A stretch of DNA of 64,000 nt, taken from positions 1-64,000 of the forward strand of contig NZ_JAINWL010000001.1 in NCBI RefSeq assembly GCF_021021475.1, given 5' to 3'. This document shows positions 1 through 8,330 of this stretch, piece after piece. Under the pieces are notes generated by a model that ran no database searches, had not been told where the DNA came from, and was given only the letters and a program-made list of their open reading frames with translations. Within the stretch, counting starts at the first letter, position 1. Every line of letters starts with the position of its first letter. This stretch comes from Citromicrobium bathyomarinum (lineage in GTDB: Bacteria; Pseudomonadota; Alphaproteobacteria; Sphingomonadales; Sphingomonadaceae). A program made the translations under genes and the position numbers.

Positions 1-39
1 TCGCGCTTTTGCACCAAATGGATGGCGGAGAGGGAAAAC

Positions 40-116
40 TGGTGCGCCCGACAGGATTCGAACCTGTGGCCCCCAGATTAGGAATCTGATGCTCTATCCG
101 ACTGAGCTACGGGCGC
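40..116 (-). tRNA. tRNA-Arg (anticodon CCT)
   Basis: Read on the minus strand, the sequence folds as a full cloverleaf. The 7-bp acceptor stem is GCGCCCG with CGGGCGC, the anticodon stem TCAGA/TCTGG closes a 7-base loop TTCCTAA with CCT at its centre, and the T arm carries the usual GTTCGAATC. The discriminator base is A and the terminal CCA is encoded (40-42). CCT decodes AGG, a rare codon in GC-rich genomes, so this is the minor arginine tRNA. Such tRNA 3' ends are common integration sites, but I see no attachment-site duplication in the window. Confidence 0.96.
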
Positions 117-162
117 GCCGGTGGGAAGCCTTAACCGCCGCCTCGCGCGCCCGCAATCCCGG

Positions 163-573
163 TCAACCCCGCGAAGGATAGACGCCCTGCAGCGCCACGC
201 AGAAACGCAGGGTCTGCGTGCCGGGAACATCGAGCCTGCCTTCGGCGCGATCGGCCATTGTCGGCCCGCCATCCCGGCGATCTCCCAGCCGGTTGCGATC
301 CCCGACATGGATCGGCGCACGGCCACGCAGATCGGGCAGAGCGAACGTGGTCCGCCCATCTCCGCCATAGGTGGTGCCGTAGAGCGAGAAGAGCGCGGTG
401 TTCTGGCTGATCGACAGCAACTGGCCGTTGGCCTCGGCCCAGCCATACGGGCAGAAGGGGTAGCCGACCATGATGATTTCGCCGAGATAAGGCGACTCTG
501 CCGCCTGAACCGGAGCGCTTGTCGCGACCGTACCGATCGCCGCAGCTAGCGTCGTCAAAATCCTGATTTTCAT
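163..573 (-). CDS. Secreted phage tail collar-domain protein (microcystin-dependent-protein-like)
   Basis: The 136-residue product begins with a clear signal peptide (charged MKIR, hydrophobic core, cleavage near PVQAAES). Residues about 28-90 follow the tail collar pattern: a GEI...GYPFCPYGWAEANGQLL opening, then YGGDGRTTFALPDLRGR. This is the small collar domain found in so-called microcystin-dependent proteins, which are often exported and unrelated to an intact phage. The rest of the protein is short and lacks the usual second collar copy. The ATG at 573 is the only start giving a signal peptide. No phage genes lie nearby. The biological role is unknown. Confidence 0.75.
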   Translation of the reverse strand: MKIRILTTLAAAIGTVATSAPVQAAESPYLGEIIMVGYPFCPYGWAEANGQLLSISQNTALFSLYGTTYGGDGRTTFALPDLRGRAPIHVGDRNRLGDRRDGGPTMADRAEGRLDVPGTQTLRFCVALQGVYPSRG

Positions 574-649
574 GCAATTCCCCCAAAAAGCGACCCGGCG
601 GAAATCCTAGCGCACGGTCCGGTGCTGTCAAAGCGGTTGGGAAGGTCGT

Positions 650-1120
650 CTAATTCGCGTCTTCGGGGGGAGTGAACGGGATCAGCAGCGGGGCGAAGGA
701 TATCCCCTCCTCCAGCAGCTCGCGCGCTTCTTGCGCATCGGCCTTACCGTGGATCAGCGCCGCGTCCTTCTCGCCGTAATGCATCGCGCGGGTTTCCTCG
801 ACGAAACGATCGCCGACATAGGTGCTGTCCTTGATCGTCTCGGCCTGCAGCTTCGCCAGCTTGCGCATCGCTTCCTGCAGCGCGGGAGGCGGTGCGCCGC
901 CCTGCCCGGTCGCGTCCTCGGACGTGCGCGCGACCTCCACCTTGCTGGCATTGCCCTTGGCGGGCACGGCGGGGGCCATCGGCGCCTTGCCGACCTCACC
1001 GCTGCCACAATGCGGGCACGCAATCAGACCCCGCGCGCACTGATCCTCGAACGCGGAAGACGAGCGGAACCACGCTTCGAAGCGGTGGCCACCATCGCAG
1101 GAAAGGTCGAACACGATCAT
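650..1120 (-). CDS. DUF1178 family protein
   Basis: This 156-residue protein starts MIVFDLSCDGGHRFEAWF and continues with a CxxC pair (IACPHCGS, about residues 35-40), the N-terminal layout of the DUF1178 family, which resembles a small zinc-ribbon. The C-terminal half is helical and acidic (LLEEGISFAPLLIPF). The start was chosen at 1120 because it gives the family N-terminus and overlaps the upstream amidase stop in an ATGA (1117-1120), implying translational coupling. The longer upstream frame has no family similarity. Function is unknown; in alphaproteobacteria the family commonly sits next to a nitrilase and a glutaredoxin gene, as here. Confidence 0.85.
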   Translation of the reverse strand: MIVFDLSCDGGHRFEAWFRSSSAFEDQCARGLIACPHCGSGEVGKAPMAPAVPAKGNASKVEVARTSEDATGQGGAPPPALQEAMRKLAKLQAETIKDSTYVGDRFVEETRAMHYGEKDAALIHGKADAQEARELLEEGISFAPLLIPFTPPEDAN

Positions 1121-1941
1121 GACGCGCGGTATTCCGGAATAGCGCGCCGATTGGCAAGGCTGGGCACCTGCGCGCGGGCCGTGGTGATCCGGTCCGCGTC
1201 GATCTCGGCAAAGCCAAGCCCTGCCTCTTCGCCCATATCCAGCAGCACCTCGCCCCACGGGTCGACCACCAGGCTGTGGCCATACGTCCGGCGACCGTCG
1301 GCATGTTCGCCCACCTGCGCCGCGGCGACGACGAAGGCGCTCGCCTCGATCGCCCGCGCGCGCGCCAGCGTATGCCAGTGGGCAGAGCCGGTCGGCACCG
1401 TGAAGGCTGCGGGGATCGCGATCATATCGCAGCCTGCGCGGCCCAGCGCATCGAACAGCGCGGGAAAGCGGATGTCGTAGCAGATCGTCAGGCCGAGCCG
1501 CCCAGTGGGTGTATCGCCCGTCACCGACAGCGCCTCCCCCGGCTGGTAGGCGTTGGATTCGCGCCAGCTCTCCCCGCTATCGAGATCGACGTCGAACATG
1601 TGCAGCTTGTCGTACTGGCCCGCAATCTCGCCCGAGGGCGCGATCAGCAGGGAGCGGTTGGCGAGCATCCTGCTCTCCAGCCTGACCGGCAGGCCGAAGG
1701 TCGCCCAGATCGAATGCTCGCGCGCGGCATTGCGCAACCGGTCGACCAGCGCGGGATAGCCATCCGCCGCCATCGTCTCACCCGCACGCTTGCGATCCCG
1801 GTCGAGCAGCAGCGCCATCTCGGGCGCGAACAGCATATCCGCCCCGCCCTCGCGCGCCTGCGCCATTCCGGCGATCAGCGTATCGGCGTTGGCCTCAGGA
1901 TCGACGCCCGAGGTCATCTGGAGGACGGCGATCTTACTCAC
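1117..1941 (-). CDS. Carbon-nitrogen hydrolase (nitrilase superfamily, Nit2/omega-amidase-like)
   Basis: The 274-residue protein has the complete nitrilase catalytic triad: Glu41 in FAPEMALLLDRD, Lys112 in QYDKLHMFDVD and Cys154 in LTICYDIRFP. The sequence around the triad resembles the Nit1/Nit2 branch, whose members hydrolyse omega-amides or deaminated glutathione in the cytosol. Substrate assignment beyond that branch is inference. The start is GTG at 1939-1941. The gene is 8 bases downstream of the glutaredoxin gene and overlaps DUF1178 by 4 bases, so the three form one operon. A link with glutathione metabolism would fit both the glutaredoxin neighbour and deaminated-glutathione repair. 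Confidence 0.88.
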   Translation of the reverse strand: MSKIAVLQMTSGVDPEANADTLIAGMAQAREGGADMLFAPEMALLLDRDRKRAGETMAADGYPALVDRLRNAAREHSIWATFGLPVRLESRMLANRSLLIAPSGEIAGQYDKLHMFDVDLDSGESWRESNAYQPGEALSVTGDTPTGRLGLTICYDIRFPALFDALGRAGCDMIAIPAAFTVPTGSAHWHTLARARAIEASAFVVAAAQVGEHADGRRTYGHSLVVDPWGEVLLDMGEEAGLGFAEIDADRITTARAQVPSLANRRAIPEYRAS

Positions 1942-1949
1942 TGAAGTGC

Positions 1950-2210
1950 TCAGCCTTCCAGCATCGCGTCGAGCTTGCCCTGCCGCTCCAGCGCGTGCAG
2001 CTCGTCCGATCCGCCCACGTGGGTATCGCCGATGAAGATCTGCGGCACGGTGCTCGCATTGGGCGCGCGTTCGCGCATCTCGTCGCGCTTGGGGCCGCCC
2101 ATGGTGATGTCGTATTCGTTAAACTCGACGCCCTTCTTTTCCAGCAGGGACTTGGCGCGGAAGCAGTATCCGCATCCGAACTTGGTATAGATATCGATCT
2201 TGGCTGCCAC
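1950..2210 (-). CDS. grxC: Glutaredoxin 3-type thiol-disulfide oxidoreductase
   Basis: This 86-residue protein has the glutaredoxin fold order: beta strand KIDIYTKFGC, redox motif Cys13-Gly-Tyr-Cys16, then TVPQIFIGDTHVGGSDEL, which contains the conserved cis-proline (TVP) and the glutathione-binding GG-D. It reduces disulfides using glutathione in the cytosol. The motif is CGYC rather than the classical CPYC. The start was set at the GTG at 2208-2210 because GAGGAA lies about 6 bases upstream and the length matches the family; the longer ATG-started frame adds a basic tail not found in glutaredoxins. Confidence 0.9.
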   Translation of the reverse strand: MAAKIDIYTKFGCGYCFRAKSLLEKKGVEFNEYDITMGGPKRDEMRERAPNASTVPQIFIGDTHVGGSDELHALERQGKLDAMLEG

Positions 2211-2244
2211 TGCTTGTTCCTCGCGCTTTCGGTGTTTGAGGGCT

Positions 2245-2273
2245 CTTGCGCGCCTTCGCACGCTCCCTACATT
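2245..2273 (+). promoter_or_regulatory. Heat-shock (sigma-32/RpoH) promoter candidate for hsp20
   Basis: CTTG at 2245-2248 and CCTACATT at 2266-2273 are separated by 17 bases. This matches the RpoH promoter pattern of alphaproteobacteria (CTTG, 16-18 bases, CYTATNT) with one mismatch in the -10 box. It predicts a transcript beginning near 2281, exactly where the leader hairpins of the hsp20 thermometer begin. It lies inside the longer, rejected upstream frame of grxC on the other strand, so the two genes would be divergent. Confidence 0.6.
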
Positions 2274-2280
2274 CGATCTG

Positions 2281-2350
2281 TCCGGCGATGCCACAACGGG
2301 TCGATCCGGACACCATGTAACTGACAGAATCGCTCAATGGAGGATTTGTT
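2281..2350 (+). promoter_or_regulatory. ROSE-like RNA thermometer in the hsp20 leader
   Basis: Two hairpins can be drawn. The first pairs TCCGG (2281-2285) with CCGGA (2306-2310), extended inward by CGA/TCG. The second covers the ribosome-binding site: AATC (2328-2331) pairs with GATT (2343-2346), G2332 is bulged, and CTC (2333-2335) pairs with GAG (2340-2342) around a 4-base loop. This reproduces the conserved ROSE signature U(U/C)GCU facing the AGGA Shine-Dalgarno with a single bulged G. ROSE hairpins melt on heating and release the start codon. The ATG at 2354 follows directly. Confidence 0.8.
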
Positions 2351-2353
2351 TCA

Positions 2354-2836
2354 ATGGCACGTATCGATTTCACCCCCTATCGCCGCAGCACCGTCGGCTT
2401 CGACCACCTGTTCGACCTGCTCGAAAGCTCGGTCCGCAACAGCGGCGACAACTACCCCCCTTTCAACATCGAGAAGCGTGGCGAGGACGAGTTCCGCATC
2501 ACGCTGGCGCTCGCCGGGTTCAAGCCCGAGGATATCGACATCACCGCGCAGCAGAACCTGCTGACCGTCACCGGTCGCAAGCAGGACGAGGCGCGCGGCG
2601 CGGATAGCGAGATGCTGCATGTCGGCATCGCCAACCGCGGGTTCGAGCGGCGCTTCGAACTGGCCGATCACGTTCGCGTTTCCGGCGCCGATCTGGCCGA
2701 CGGCCTGCTGGTGATCGACCTGCTGCGCGAAGTGCCCGAGGCGATGAAGCCGAAGAAGATCGCGATCAACGGCCAGAAGTCGTCGCTGAGCCTCGTCGAT
2801 GACAGCTCCGACAAGTCGGAAAAAGACGCCGCCTGA
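2354..2836 (+). CDS. Small heat shock protein, Hsp20/IbpA family
   Basis: This 160-residue cytosolic chaperone has a short N-terminal arm (MARIDFTPYRRSTVGFDHLF), the IbpA-type opening. The alpha-crystallin domain (about residues 36-130) includes FRITLALAGF, LTVTGRK and the GLLVIDL strand that normally carries the GxL signature. The tail ends in a charged stretch. Its role is to hold unfolded proteins in oligomers until refolding. The ATG is preceded by GGAGGA at 2339-2344, which is sequestered in the ROSE hairpin, and a sigma-32-like promoter lies upstream, so heat control at two levels is likely. A strong terminator follows. Confidence 0.95.
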   Translation: MARIDFTPYRRSTVGFDHLFDLLESSVRNSGDNYPPFNIEKRGEDEFRITLALAGFKPEDIDITAQQNLLTVTGRKQDEARGADSEMLHVGIANRGFERRFELADHVRVSGADLADGLLVIDLLREVPEAMKPKKIAINGQKSSLSLVDDSSDKSEKDAA

Positions 2837-2877
2837 CGCGGCACGGATAGCCTGACAGGCTATTGCGCAAACCAGTC

Positions 2878-2914
2878 GCCCGCTGCTCCACCCCAATGGA
2901 GCGGCGGGCTTTTT
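2878..2914 (+). terminator. Rho-independent terminator after hsp20
   Basis: GCCCGCTGCTCC (2878-2889) pairs with GGAGCGGCGGGC (2898-2909) around an 8-base loop, with one internal mismatch, and is followed by TTTTT at 2910-2914. It lies 42 bases after the hsp20 stop codon and makes it a single-gene transcript. Confidence 0.88.
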
Positions 2915-2916
2915 CT

Positions 2917-3142
2917 TTATTTCTATAAGTTTGGGCGGGGTTTGGGGCGGCCCAATAAAGGACCGCCCCGCGGCCATGGCCGCCCTGACCGAGTCTGCCC
3001 GTCCGGGTCGCAGAAGACGTTCAAACCCGGGACAAGCTGGATAGATGGGCCCCCCCATAAAATCCTCACGTTGCCCCCACAACGCATTGGAATCCTATGA
3101 CGGATAAATTCTGAAAGATAAAGACTGTTCGATGTTAACTTT
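2917..3142. other. Intergenic stretch between hsp20 terminator and pyrG
   Basis: About 225 bases with no supported gene on either strand. Two palindromes are visible: GGGGCGG (2944-2950) with CCGCCCC (2963-2969), and the 14-base palindrome GCGGCCATGGCCGC (2970-2983). The right part (3090-3142) is AT-richer than its surroundings. The translated frames across it show no codon structure or recognisable domain. I see no tRNA or known small RNA. Confidence 0.5.
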
Positions 3143-3162
3143 AACTTGGAGCGATCCAAGTT
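3143..3162 (-). terminator. Hairpin downstream of pyrG, possible terminator
   Basis: AACTTGGA (3143-3150) and TCCAAGTT (3155-3162) form a perfect 8-bp stem with a 4-base loop, 14 bases beyond the pyrG stop on the minus strand. The following minus-strand sequence is AAAGTTAAC rather than a U run, so it is a weak or atypical terminator, or an mRNA 3'-end stabiliser. Confidence 0.4.
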
Positions 3163-3176
3163 GAGTTGCAGCAGTG

Positions 3177-4811
3177 CTAAACCAGACGCGACTGACGCAG
3201 CGCAGCCGCTACAAAACCGGCAAACAGCGGGTGCGGCGCGAACGGGCGCGACTTGAGTTCCGGGTGCGACTGGACCCCCACGAACCACGGATGGTCGGGC
3301 CGTTCGACGATTTCCGGCAACAGGCCGTCGGGCGACATGCCGGAGAAAATCAGGCCGTCCTTCTCCAACTGCTCACGATAGGCGTTGTTCACCTCGTAGC
3401 GGTGGCGGTGACGCTCCGAAACGACGGTCGCGCCGCCGTATATCTCGCTGATGCGGCTGCCAGGTTGCAGTTCGGCATCATAGGCGCCCAGGCGCATGGT
3501 ACCGCCCAGATCGCCGTCGGCGGCACGGGTTTCCAGCCCTTCCTTGGTCATCCATTCGGTGATGAGGCCAACCACCGGCTGGTCCGTGTCACCGAATTCT
3601 GTGGAGGATGCGCCTTCGACGCCTGCAGCGCGCGCGCTTTCGATGCAGGCCATCTGCATGCCCAGACAGATGCCGAAGAACGGCACCTTGCGCTCCCGCG
3701 CAAAGCGGACGCTGGCAATCTTGCCCTCGCTGCCGCGCTCCCCAAATCCGCCGGGCACCAGGATACCGTGCAGCGGCTCCAGCTGGGCGGCGATGTCGGA
3801 CGGGTCACGCTCGAACACTTCGGCGTCGATCCATTTGAGCTTCACGCGGACCTTGTTCGCCATCCCGCCGTGGACGAGCGCTTCGTTGAGGCTCTTGTAC
3901 GCATCCTTCAGGCCGACATACTTGCCGACCACGCCGATGGTGACTTCGCCTTCGGGGTGGAAATAGCGATCGGTGACCTCGCGCCACGGGTCCAGATCGG
4001 GCTCGGGCGCGTCGGTGATGCCGAAACCGCGCAGAACCTCGGCGTCGAGGCCTTCCTCATGGTATTGCAGGGGCACCGCGTAGATAGATTTCGCATCGAG
4101 CGCGGGGATGACTGCCTGCTGGCGCACGTTGCAGAAATTGGCGATCTTGCGCCGTTCGCTATCCGGGATCGGATGCTCCGCGCGGCACAGCAGCACGTCG
4201 GGCTTTATCCCGAGGCTGGCCAGTTCGCGGACCGAGTGCTGCGTCGGTTTGGTCTTCAGCTCTCCGGCCGCGGCAATGTAGGGCACCAGTGTGACATGGA
4301 CGCTGAGCGTCTGCATCGGCTCCAGCTCGTTCCGCAGCTGGCGAATCGCTTCCATGAAAGGCAGCGATTCGATGTCGCCGACGGTGCCGCCGATTTCGCA
4401 CAGGATGAAATCGTGGTCGCCCTGATCGGCCAGCGCGAACTGCTTGATCGCATCGGTGACGTGCGGAACGACCTGAACCGTCGCGCCCAGATAGTCGCCG
4501 CGGCGCTCCCTGGCGATGATGTCCTGATAGACGCGGCCAGAGGTTATATTGTCGCCCTGGTGCGCCGAAACGCCGGTGAAGCGTTCGTAGTGACCAAGAT
4601 CGAGGTCGGTCTCCGCGCCGTCGTCGGTCACGTAGACCTCGCCGTGCTGGTAGGGGCTCATGGTCCCCGGATCGACATTCAAATAGGGGTCGAACTTGCG
4701 GATGCGGACCTTGTAGCCACGCGCCTGCAGCAACGCGCCGAGCGATGCCGCCATGAGACCTTTGCCGAGCGAGGAAACCACGCCGCCGGTGATGAAAATA
4801 TACCGCGCCAT
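3177..4811 (-). CDS. pyrG: CTP synthase (glutamine-hydrolysing)
   Basis: At 544 residues this is full length. It makes CTP from UTP, ATP and glutamine. The N-terminal synthetase domain begins [18 protein letters not shown] with the P-loop-like SSLGKG, followed by the [15 protein letters not shown] segment diagnostic of the family. The C-terminal glutamine amidotransferase domain has the nucleophile Cys in GICLGMQ (about residue 380) and the His-Pro-Glu of SHPELKS near the end. It is the last gene of a tpiA-secG-pyrG run on the minus strand, 87 bases after secG. Confidence 0.98.
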   Translation of the reverse strand: MARYIFITGGVVSSLGKGLMAASLGALLQARGYKVRIRKFDPYLNVDPGTMSPYQHGEVYVTDDGAETDLDLGHYERFTGVSAHQGDNITSGRVYQDIIARERRGDYLGATVQVVPHVTDAIKQFALADQGDHDFILCEIGGTVGDIESLPFMEAIRQLRNELEPMQTLSVHVTLVPYIAAAGELKTKPTQHSVRELASLGIKPDVLLCRAEHPIPDSERRKIANFCNVRQQAVIPALDAKSIYAVPLQYHEEGLDAEVLRGFGITDAPEPDLDPWREVTDRYFHPEGEVTIGVVGKYVGLKDAYKSLNEALVHGGMANKVRVKLKWIDAEVFERDPSDIAAQLEPLHGILVPGGFGERGSEGKIASVRFARERKVPFFGICLGMQMACIESARAAGVEGASSTEFGDTDQPVVGLITEWMTKEGLETRAADGDLGGTMRLGAYDAELQPGSRISEIYGGATVVSERHRHRYEVNNAYREQLEKDGLIFSGMSPDGLLPEIVERPDHPWFVGVQSHPELKSRPFAPHPLFAGFVAAALRQSRLV

Positions 4812-4898
4812 GGGAGGTGGGCCTTACGGGTTAAGGGCGTGCGAAGGCAAGCCGTTGCAACGCGCCGGCCCGTCTCCATCACCGCCTTTTGAGAAAAT

Positions 4899-5297
4899 TT
4901 ATTCGGTTGCGCCTGCGAGCGGGTCGGCCGCGTCGCCCTGATCGGCCGCGTCACCCTGCTGTGCGGGTGCTGCAGCAGGTGCTGCTGCACCGCCCTGCGC
5001 CAGCGGATCGGCCGGCGCGGCGGGAGTGACATTGCGGTCGAGCGTCGATTCGATCGAATCGGTGCCCGTCATGTTCACCGCGAGCGAAGCGAGAACGATC
5101 GACAGGACCACGAAGACGACTGCCAGCCAGCGGGTCGCGCGGGTCAGGAAATCCGCCGCGCCGCGTGCGCTCATCATGCCGCCAGGCGACCCACCGCCGC
5201 CGATCCCGAGGCCGCCGCCTTCGGAACGCTGCATCAGGATCACGCCGACCAGCGCGGCTGCGATGATCGCCTGGAGAACGGTGAGGAAAAGAAACAT
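4899..5297 (-). CDS. secG: Preprotein translocase subunit SecG
   Basis: The 132-residue protein has the SecG arrangement: TM helix 1 (about residues 3-22, FLTVLQAIIAAALVGVILMQ), then the conserved RSEGGGLG and a Gly/Ser/Met-rich loop, then TM helix 2 (about 54-75). SecG assists SecYE in protein export across the inner membrane. The tail after residue 85 is a low-complexity Ala/Pro/Gln/Asp stretch with repeated GDAAD units, longer than in E. coli SecG (110 residues) but common in Sphingomonadales. It sits between tpiA and pyrG, a frequent alphaproteobacterial order. Confidence 0.95.
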   Translation of the reverse strand: MFLFLTVLQAIIAAALVGVILMQRSEGGGLGIGGGGSPGGMMSARGAADFLTRATRWLAVVFVVLSIVLASLAVNMTGTDSIESTLDRNVTPAAPADPLAQGGAAAPAAAPAQQGDAADQGDAADPLAGATE

Positions 5298-5383
5298 GAT
5301 GATGGCTGCTTTCGGCTGATATCTTGGTGCCAGATGGGATCTTGGCGCGCGTTAGGCAAGCAATGCCTGCGCCCGGCCCCGGC

Positions 5384-6154
5384 TCAATCGCGGTTGGTGA
5401 TAACTTCCTGCACCGCGAGCACGATGTTCATGAAGCTTTCGGCAGACAGGCTCGCCCCGCCGACCAGCGCACCGCCAACCTCGTCCCCGGCGATGATCTC
5501 TGCCGCGTTCTCGGCATTGACCGAACCGCCGTAAAGGATGCGGACCGCTGCGCCCTCTTCCTCGCCATAGGTCTTGACCAGGAAGGCGCGGATCGCGCTG
5601 TGCATCTCGACGATTTCGTCGATGCTCGCCGCACGGCCGCTGCCGATCGCCCAGATCGGTTCGTAAGCAATGGTCAGCCGCTCGCCGGGCTCCTCGATCG
5701 TCGCGGGAAGCGACGCCTTGAGCTGGCGGAGGACGAAATCGACCGCCTTGCCCGATTCGCGCTTCTCCATCGGTTCACCGCAGCACAGGATCAGCTTGAG
5801 CCCGGCGGCAAGCGCGGCGGTGCCCTTCTCGCAGATCAGCGAATCTTTCTCGCCATGACCCTGGCGCCGCTCGCTGTGGCCCAGAATCACGAAGCCCGCG
5901 CCCGCATCGGCGACCATCGCGGCGGAAATATCGCCGGTATGCGCGCCGCCATCGGCGGGGTGACAATCCTGCGCGCCGACCCCGATCTGCTCGGCCTCGC
6001 GGCGGACGGGATGGATCAGGGTGTAGGGCGGCGCGAGCGCGATCTCGACCTGCATCAGCCGCTGCGCGGCGCGGTCGATCGCGCGCGCTTCGGACAGCAT
6101 CGCACGCGTGCCGTGCATCTTCCAATTGCCAACGATGAAAGGGCGGATCGCCAT
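5384..6154 (-). CDS. tpiA: Triosephosphate isomerase
   Basis: This 256-residue TIM-barrel enzyme interconverts dihydroxyacetone phosphate and glyceraldehyde 3-phosphate. Catalytic residues are in place: Lys12 in GNWKMHG, His93 in ILGHSERR and Glu165 in AYEPIWAIG; the phosphate-binding loop ILYGGSV is near the end. An AGGAAA ribosome-binding site lies about 10 bases upstream of the ATG. The leader contains a perfect hairpin AACGGG/CCCGTT (6198-6214). It is the first gene of the tpiA-secG-pyrG set and is divergent from the PpiD-like gene, sharing a 225-base intergenic region. Confidence 0.98.
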   Translation of the reverse strand: MAIRPFIVGNWKMHGTRAMLSEARAIDRAAQRLMQVEIALAPPYTLIHPVRREAEQIGVGAQDCHPADGGAHTGDISAAMVADAGAGFVILGHSERRQGHGEKDSLICEKGTAALAAGLKLILCCGEPMEKRESGKAVDFVLRQLKASLPATIEEPGERLTIAYEPIWAIGSGRAASIDEIVEMHSAIRAFLVKTYGEEEGAAVRILYGGSVNAENAAEIIAGDEVGGALVGGASLSAESFMNIVLAVQEVITNRD

Positions 6155-6379
6155 TCCGATAGGTTTCCTGCTATTTTTCTAAGAAATTACGTCGCGCAAC
6201 GGGTTTCTCCCGTTACGCAGACGCGGCTCGGTAGCGAAGGACAGCCCGAAGGTCAAAACCATGCTCGCCTTGCGGCACGCTCTTCGCCGAATTAAGGCTT
6301 GCGCGCGATGCGCCAGCGCAACACAGCGCCGGTGCTTACCAGCAATCTGCCAGCTTCCACCCGTAAGGCCCCCGCACCC

Positions 6380-8320
6380 ATGATCAACTTCTTCCGGTCC
6401 TTCTTCCAGTCCAAGATCGGCCTCGGTCTGACGATCGGCTTCCTGGTCCTGATCGCGATCGCCTTTGCCGCCGGCGATGTCGGCAATTCGGGCTCTTTCG
6501 GTGGCCTTTCGGGGACCAACAGCGTGGCCGTGGTGGGCGATGAAGACGTGACCACCGCCGAACTGCGCCAGTCGGCGGACAATGCCTTCCGCCAGGTGCA
6601 GCAGGATGAACCGACGCTCTCGATGGCCGAGTTCGTCGAAGACGGCGGCCTGATGCAGGTGCTCGACACGCTGCTGGACCGGGTCGCAGTCTCCGAATTC
6701 GGCAAGATGCTGGGCGTGCGCGCGGGCGAGAACCTGATCAACAGCGAGATCCGCATGATCTCCGCGTTCCGCGGCCCCGACGGGAGCTTCAGCACCGAAG
6801 CCTACCGCGCCGCGCTGCAACAGCAGGGACTGACCGACCAGATCGTGCGCGACGACCTGTCCGACGGGCTGATTGCGCAGCAGGTGCTGGTGCCCGCGGT
6901 GTTCGGCGCAAAATTCCCCGACAGCATCGTCGCGCGTTACGCGACCCAGCTGCGCGAGAAGCGCGAGGGCTCCATCGCGCTGGTGCCCGCCGAACTCTTC
7001 GCGCCCAAGGACGACCCGACCGACAAGCAGCTGCAGGCATATTACAACGCAAACCGCACCGACTTCATGCGGCCCGAGCGGCGGCAGGTACGCTATGCTC
7101 TGTTTGGCGCCGATCAGCTGGCCGACTCGGTCGAGCCGACCGCTGCGGAGATCAAGAAGCGCTACGACGACAATGCCGATCTTTACCGCGCGAGCGAGGA
7201 CCGCACCTTCACCCAACTGATCGTGCCCACCAGGCAGGCGGCAGAAAGCTTCCGCGAGCGCGTGGCCGATGGTGCATCGCTGACCCAGATCGCCGAAGAG
7301 GCAGGTCTCGAAACGCAGCAGATCGGCCCGATCAAGCGCGAGGATTACGCCCAGCAGGCCAATGCTGCGGTCGCCGAGGCGGTGTTCTCCGCCGATCGGG
7401 GCGAAATTGCGCCGATCGCACGCAGCCCGCTGGGCTATCACGTTGTGCGGATCGACGATGTGAAAACGATCCCCGCCCGTACCCTCGCGCAGGCCCGCGA
7501 CGAGATCGCCGATGCGCTGCGTGCGGACAAGCAGCGCCGTGCGCTGACCGAGCTGGCCAGCGATATTGATGCCCGCGTGACCAGCGGCGAATCCTTCGCC
7601 GACATCGCCGAGGCACTCGACCTCGACATCCAGACCACCCGGCCGCTGCTCGCCGATGGCCGGGTCTATGGTGGCCAGCAGGGCGAGACGGCACCCGAAG
7701 TGGTCCAGCCGCTGATCCAGACGGTGTTCCAGATGCGCGAAGGCCAGCCGCAAATCGCCGAGGTCGAGACGGGCGAGACTTTCGCGCTCTACGAAGCGTC
7801 TGAAATCTCACCCGCCGCAGTCCCGCCGCTGAAGGAAATTCGCGATGCAGTGACGGCACGCTGGACCATGGCCGAAGGTGCCAAGGCTGCGAAGGCGGCT
7901 TCCGACCGGATCCTCAAGCGGGTGAAGGATGGGAAATCGCTGGCCGAGGCAATCCGCGCCGAAGAGACCCGCCTGCCCCCGCCCCAGCCGCTCAGCCTGA
8001 CGCGTGAGCAGATGATGCAGATGCAGCGTCCCAACCCGCCGATCTCGCTGATGTTCGCAATGTCCGCAGGCACTGCCAAGCGCCTCGAAGCACCGCGCAA
8101 TGCCGGGTTCTTCCTCGTGCAGCTGGACGAGATTACCGCAGGCAAGGTCGCCAAGGACGATCCGCTGATGGGTGAGGCGCGGCGCGGCTATGGGCAGCTG
8201 CTGAGCCGCGAATATGGCGATCAGCTGCGCAATGCGATCCGCACCGAAGTGGGGATCGAGCGCAATGCGGACGCGATCGAAACCGTGCGCCGCCAGCTCA
8301 CCGGCCAGTCCGCCAACTAG
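6380..8320 (+). CDS. PpiD-like periplasmic folding chaperone (SurA_N and parvulin domains)
   Basis: The 646-residue protein starts MINFFRSFFQSKIGLGLTIGF, with one N-terminal TM helix (about residues 14-33) that anchors a periplasmic body. A SurA-N-like domain follows, then a parvulin-type rotamase segment (FTQLIVPTRQ...APIARSPLGYHVVRIDDV, about residues 275-365), then a second helical chaperone-like region. PpiD works at the SecYEG exit to help outer-membrane and periplasmic proteins fold. The ATG at 6380 was chosen over an in-frame TTG at 6299 because it yields the family N-terminus. trpE follows after 10 bases, so the two are probably cotranscribed. Confidence 0.93.
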   Translation: MINFFRSFFQSKIGLGLTIGFLVLIAIAFAAGDVGNSGSFGGLSGTNSVAVVGDEDVTTAELRQSADNAFRQVQQDEPTLSMAEFVEDGGLMQVLDTLLDRVAVSEFGKMLGVRAGENLINSEIRMISAFRGPDGSFSTEAYRAALQQQGLTDQIVRDDLSDGLIAQQVLVPAVFGAKFPDSIVARYATQLREKREGSIALVPAELFAPKDDPTDKQLQAYYNANRTDFMRPERRQVRYALFGADQLADSVEPTAAEIKKRYDDNADLYRASEDRTFTQLIVPTRQAAESFRERVADGASLTQIAEEAGLETQQIGPIKREDYAQQANAAVAEAVFSADRGEIAPIARSPLGYHVVRIDDVKTIPARTLAQARDEIADALRADKQRRALTELASDIDARVTSGESFADIAEALDLDIQTTRPLLADGRVYGGQQGETAPEVVQPLIQTVFQMREGQPQIAEVETGETFALYEASEISPAAVPPLKEIRDAVTARWTMAEGAKAAKAASDRILKRVKDGKSLAEAIRAEETRLPPPQPLSLTREQMMQMQRPNPPISLMFAMSAGTAKRLEAPRNAGFFLVQLDEITAGKVAKDDPLMGEARRGYGQLLSREYGDQLRNAIRTEVGIERNADAIETVRRQLTGQSAN

Positions 8321-8330
8321 TCGGCGCGAG

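Noticed and set aside
1-39. Left edge sequence considered as the end of a gene
   Set aside because: Only 39 bases and no recognisable reading frame end; nothing can be supported.
163-573. Collar-domain protein next to a tRNA, considered as a prophage remnant
   Set aside because: It has a signal peptide and no neighbouring phage genes or integrase; collar-only secreted proteins occur outside phages.
3010-3040. TTCAAACCC-like sequence considered as a tRNA T arm
   Set aside because: No matching acceptor, D or anticodon arms can be drawn on either strand.
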